DNA from: Zelonia costaricensis
Taxonomy: Eukaryota; Euglenozoa; Kinetoplastea; Trypanosomatida; Trypanosomatidae
Direction: 5' to 3'
NCBI GenBank assembly: GCA_030849075.1
Contig: JASAOO010002978.1
Coordinates: 1 to 15,713, forward strand
Length of the DNA: 15,713 bases
Shown here: positions 15,661-15,713 of the stretch, one piece after another
Layout: each line of letters starts with the position of its first letter
Position numbering within the stretch: the first letter of the stretch is position 1
Made by a program: the position numbers and the translations under genes
Notes under the pieces: generated by a model
Told to the model about the DNA's origin: nothing
What the model saw: the letters and a program-made list of their open reading frames with translations, nothing else
The model's database searches: none

Positions 15661-15713
15661 GCGCCGTCTCCTTGTGAAGCGCGCAAGCACGCGCATACAC
15701 AAGAACACAGACG

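Larger units (their letters stand above)
12890..15713. other. Gene-free 2.8-kb region, mixed strand signals
   Basis: I recognise no gene on either strand. Frames here are repeat translations (THTHTH, CVCVCV, PPPSPPP). The plus strand is pyrimidine-rich at about 13900-14060 and strongly purine-rich from about 14350 to 15000. Good T/C tracts followed by AG occur on the plus strand (13553-13595, 13722-13747, 14656-14734) and on the minus strand (15660-15622). Minus-strand ATGs are frequent. It may be the long 3' UTR of a gene to the right, or part of a strand-switch region. Confidence 0.4.

Overview
The window looks like nuclear DNA of a trypanosomatid protozoan, most likely of the Leishmania group (Leishmaniinae). 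The reasons are: intronless genes all on one strand; strongly GC-biased third codon positions; genes spaced 0.9-1.6 kb apart by DNA full of (CA)n/(GT)n, poly-G and polypurine/polypyrimidine tracts; and pyrimidine tracts followed by AG ahead of the start codons, as expected for spliced-leader (SL) trans-splicing of a polycistronic transcript. I cannot assign a species.

Five protein genes can be supported, all on the minus strand. In transcription order (right to left) they are: a PPR-like, probably mitochondrial RNA-binding protein (11496-12686); a BTB/POZ T1-domain (KCTD-like) protein (9740-10546); uracil-DNA glycosylase UNG (7647-8768); the axonemal central-pair WD40 protein PF20/SPAG16 (4826-6700); and tubulin folding cofactor B, TBCB (2531-3229). 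PF20 and TBCB both concern microtubules. The set is otherwise functionally mixed, as is normal for trypanosomatid transcription units, so I read no operon-like pathway into it.

The left 2.5 kb and the right 3.0 kb hold no convincing gene. The left end appears to be the long leader region of a further minus-strand gene whose start lies outside the window. The right end carries AUGs on both strands and good pyrimidine tracts in both orientations. It may be a long 3' UTR or intergenic region, or part of a strand-switch region.

The most striking unexplained signal is strand-specific avoidance of ATG. Upstream of each of the five genes the transcribed strand has no ATG for 185-534 nt, and the left 1,866 nt have none at all, while the opposite strand of that left stretch has about 30. 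The edges of these ATG deserts may mark where 3' UTRs end and leader regions begin. A second pattern is a (CA)n tract just after the stop codon followed by a pairable (GU)n tract, seen in the 3' regions of PF20 and the BTB gene.
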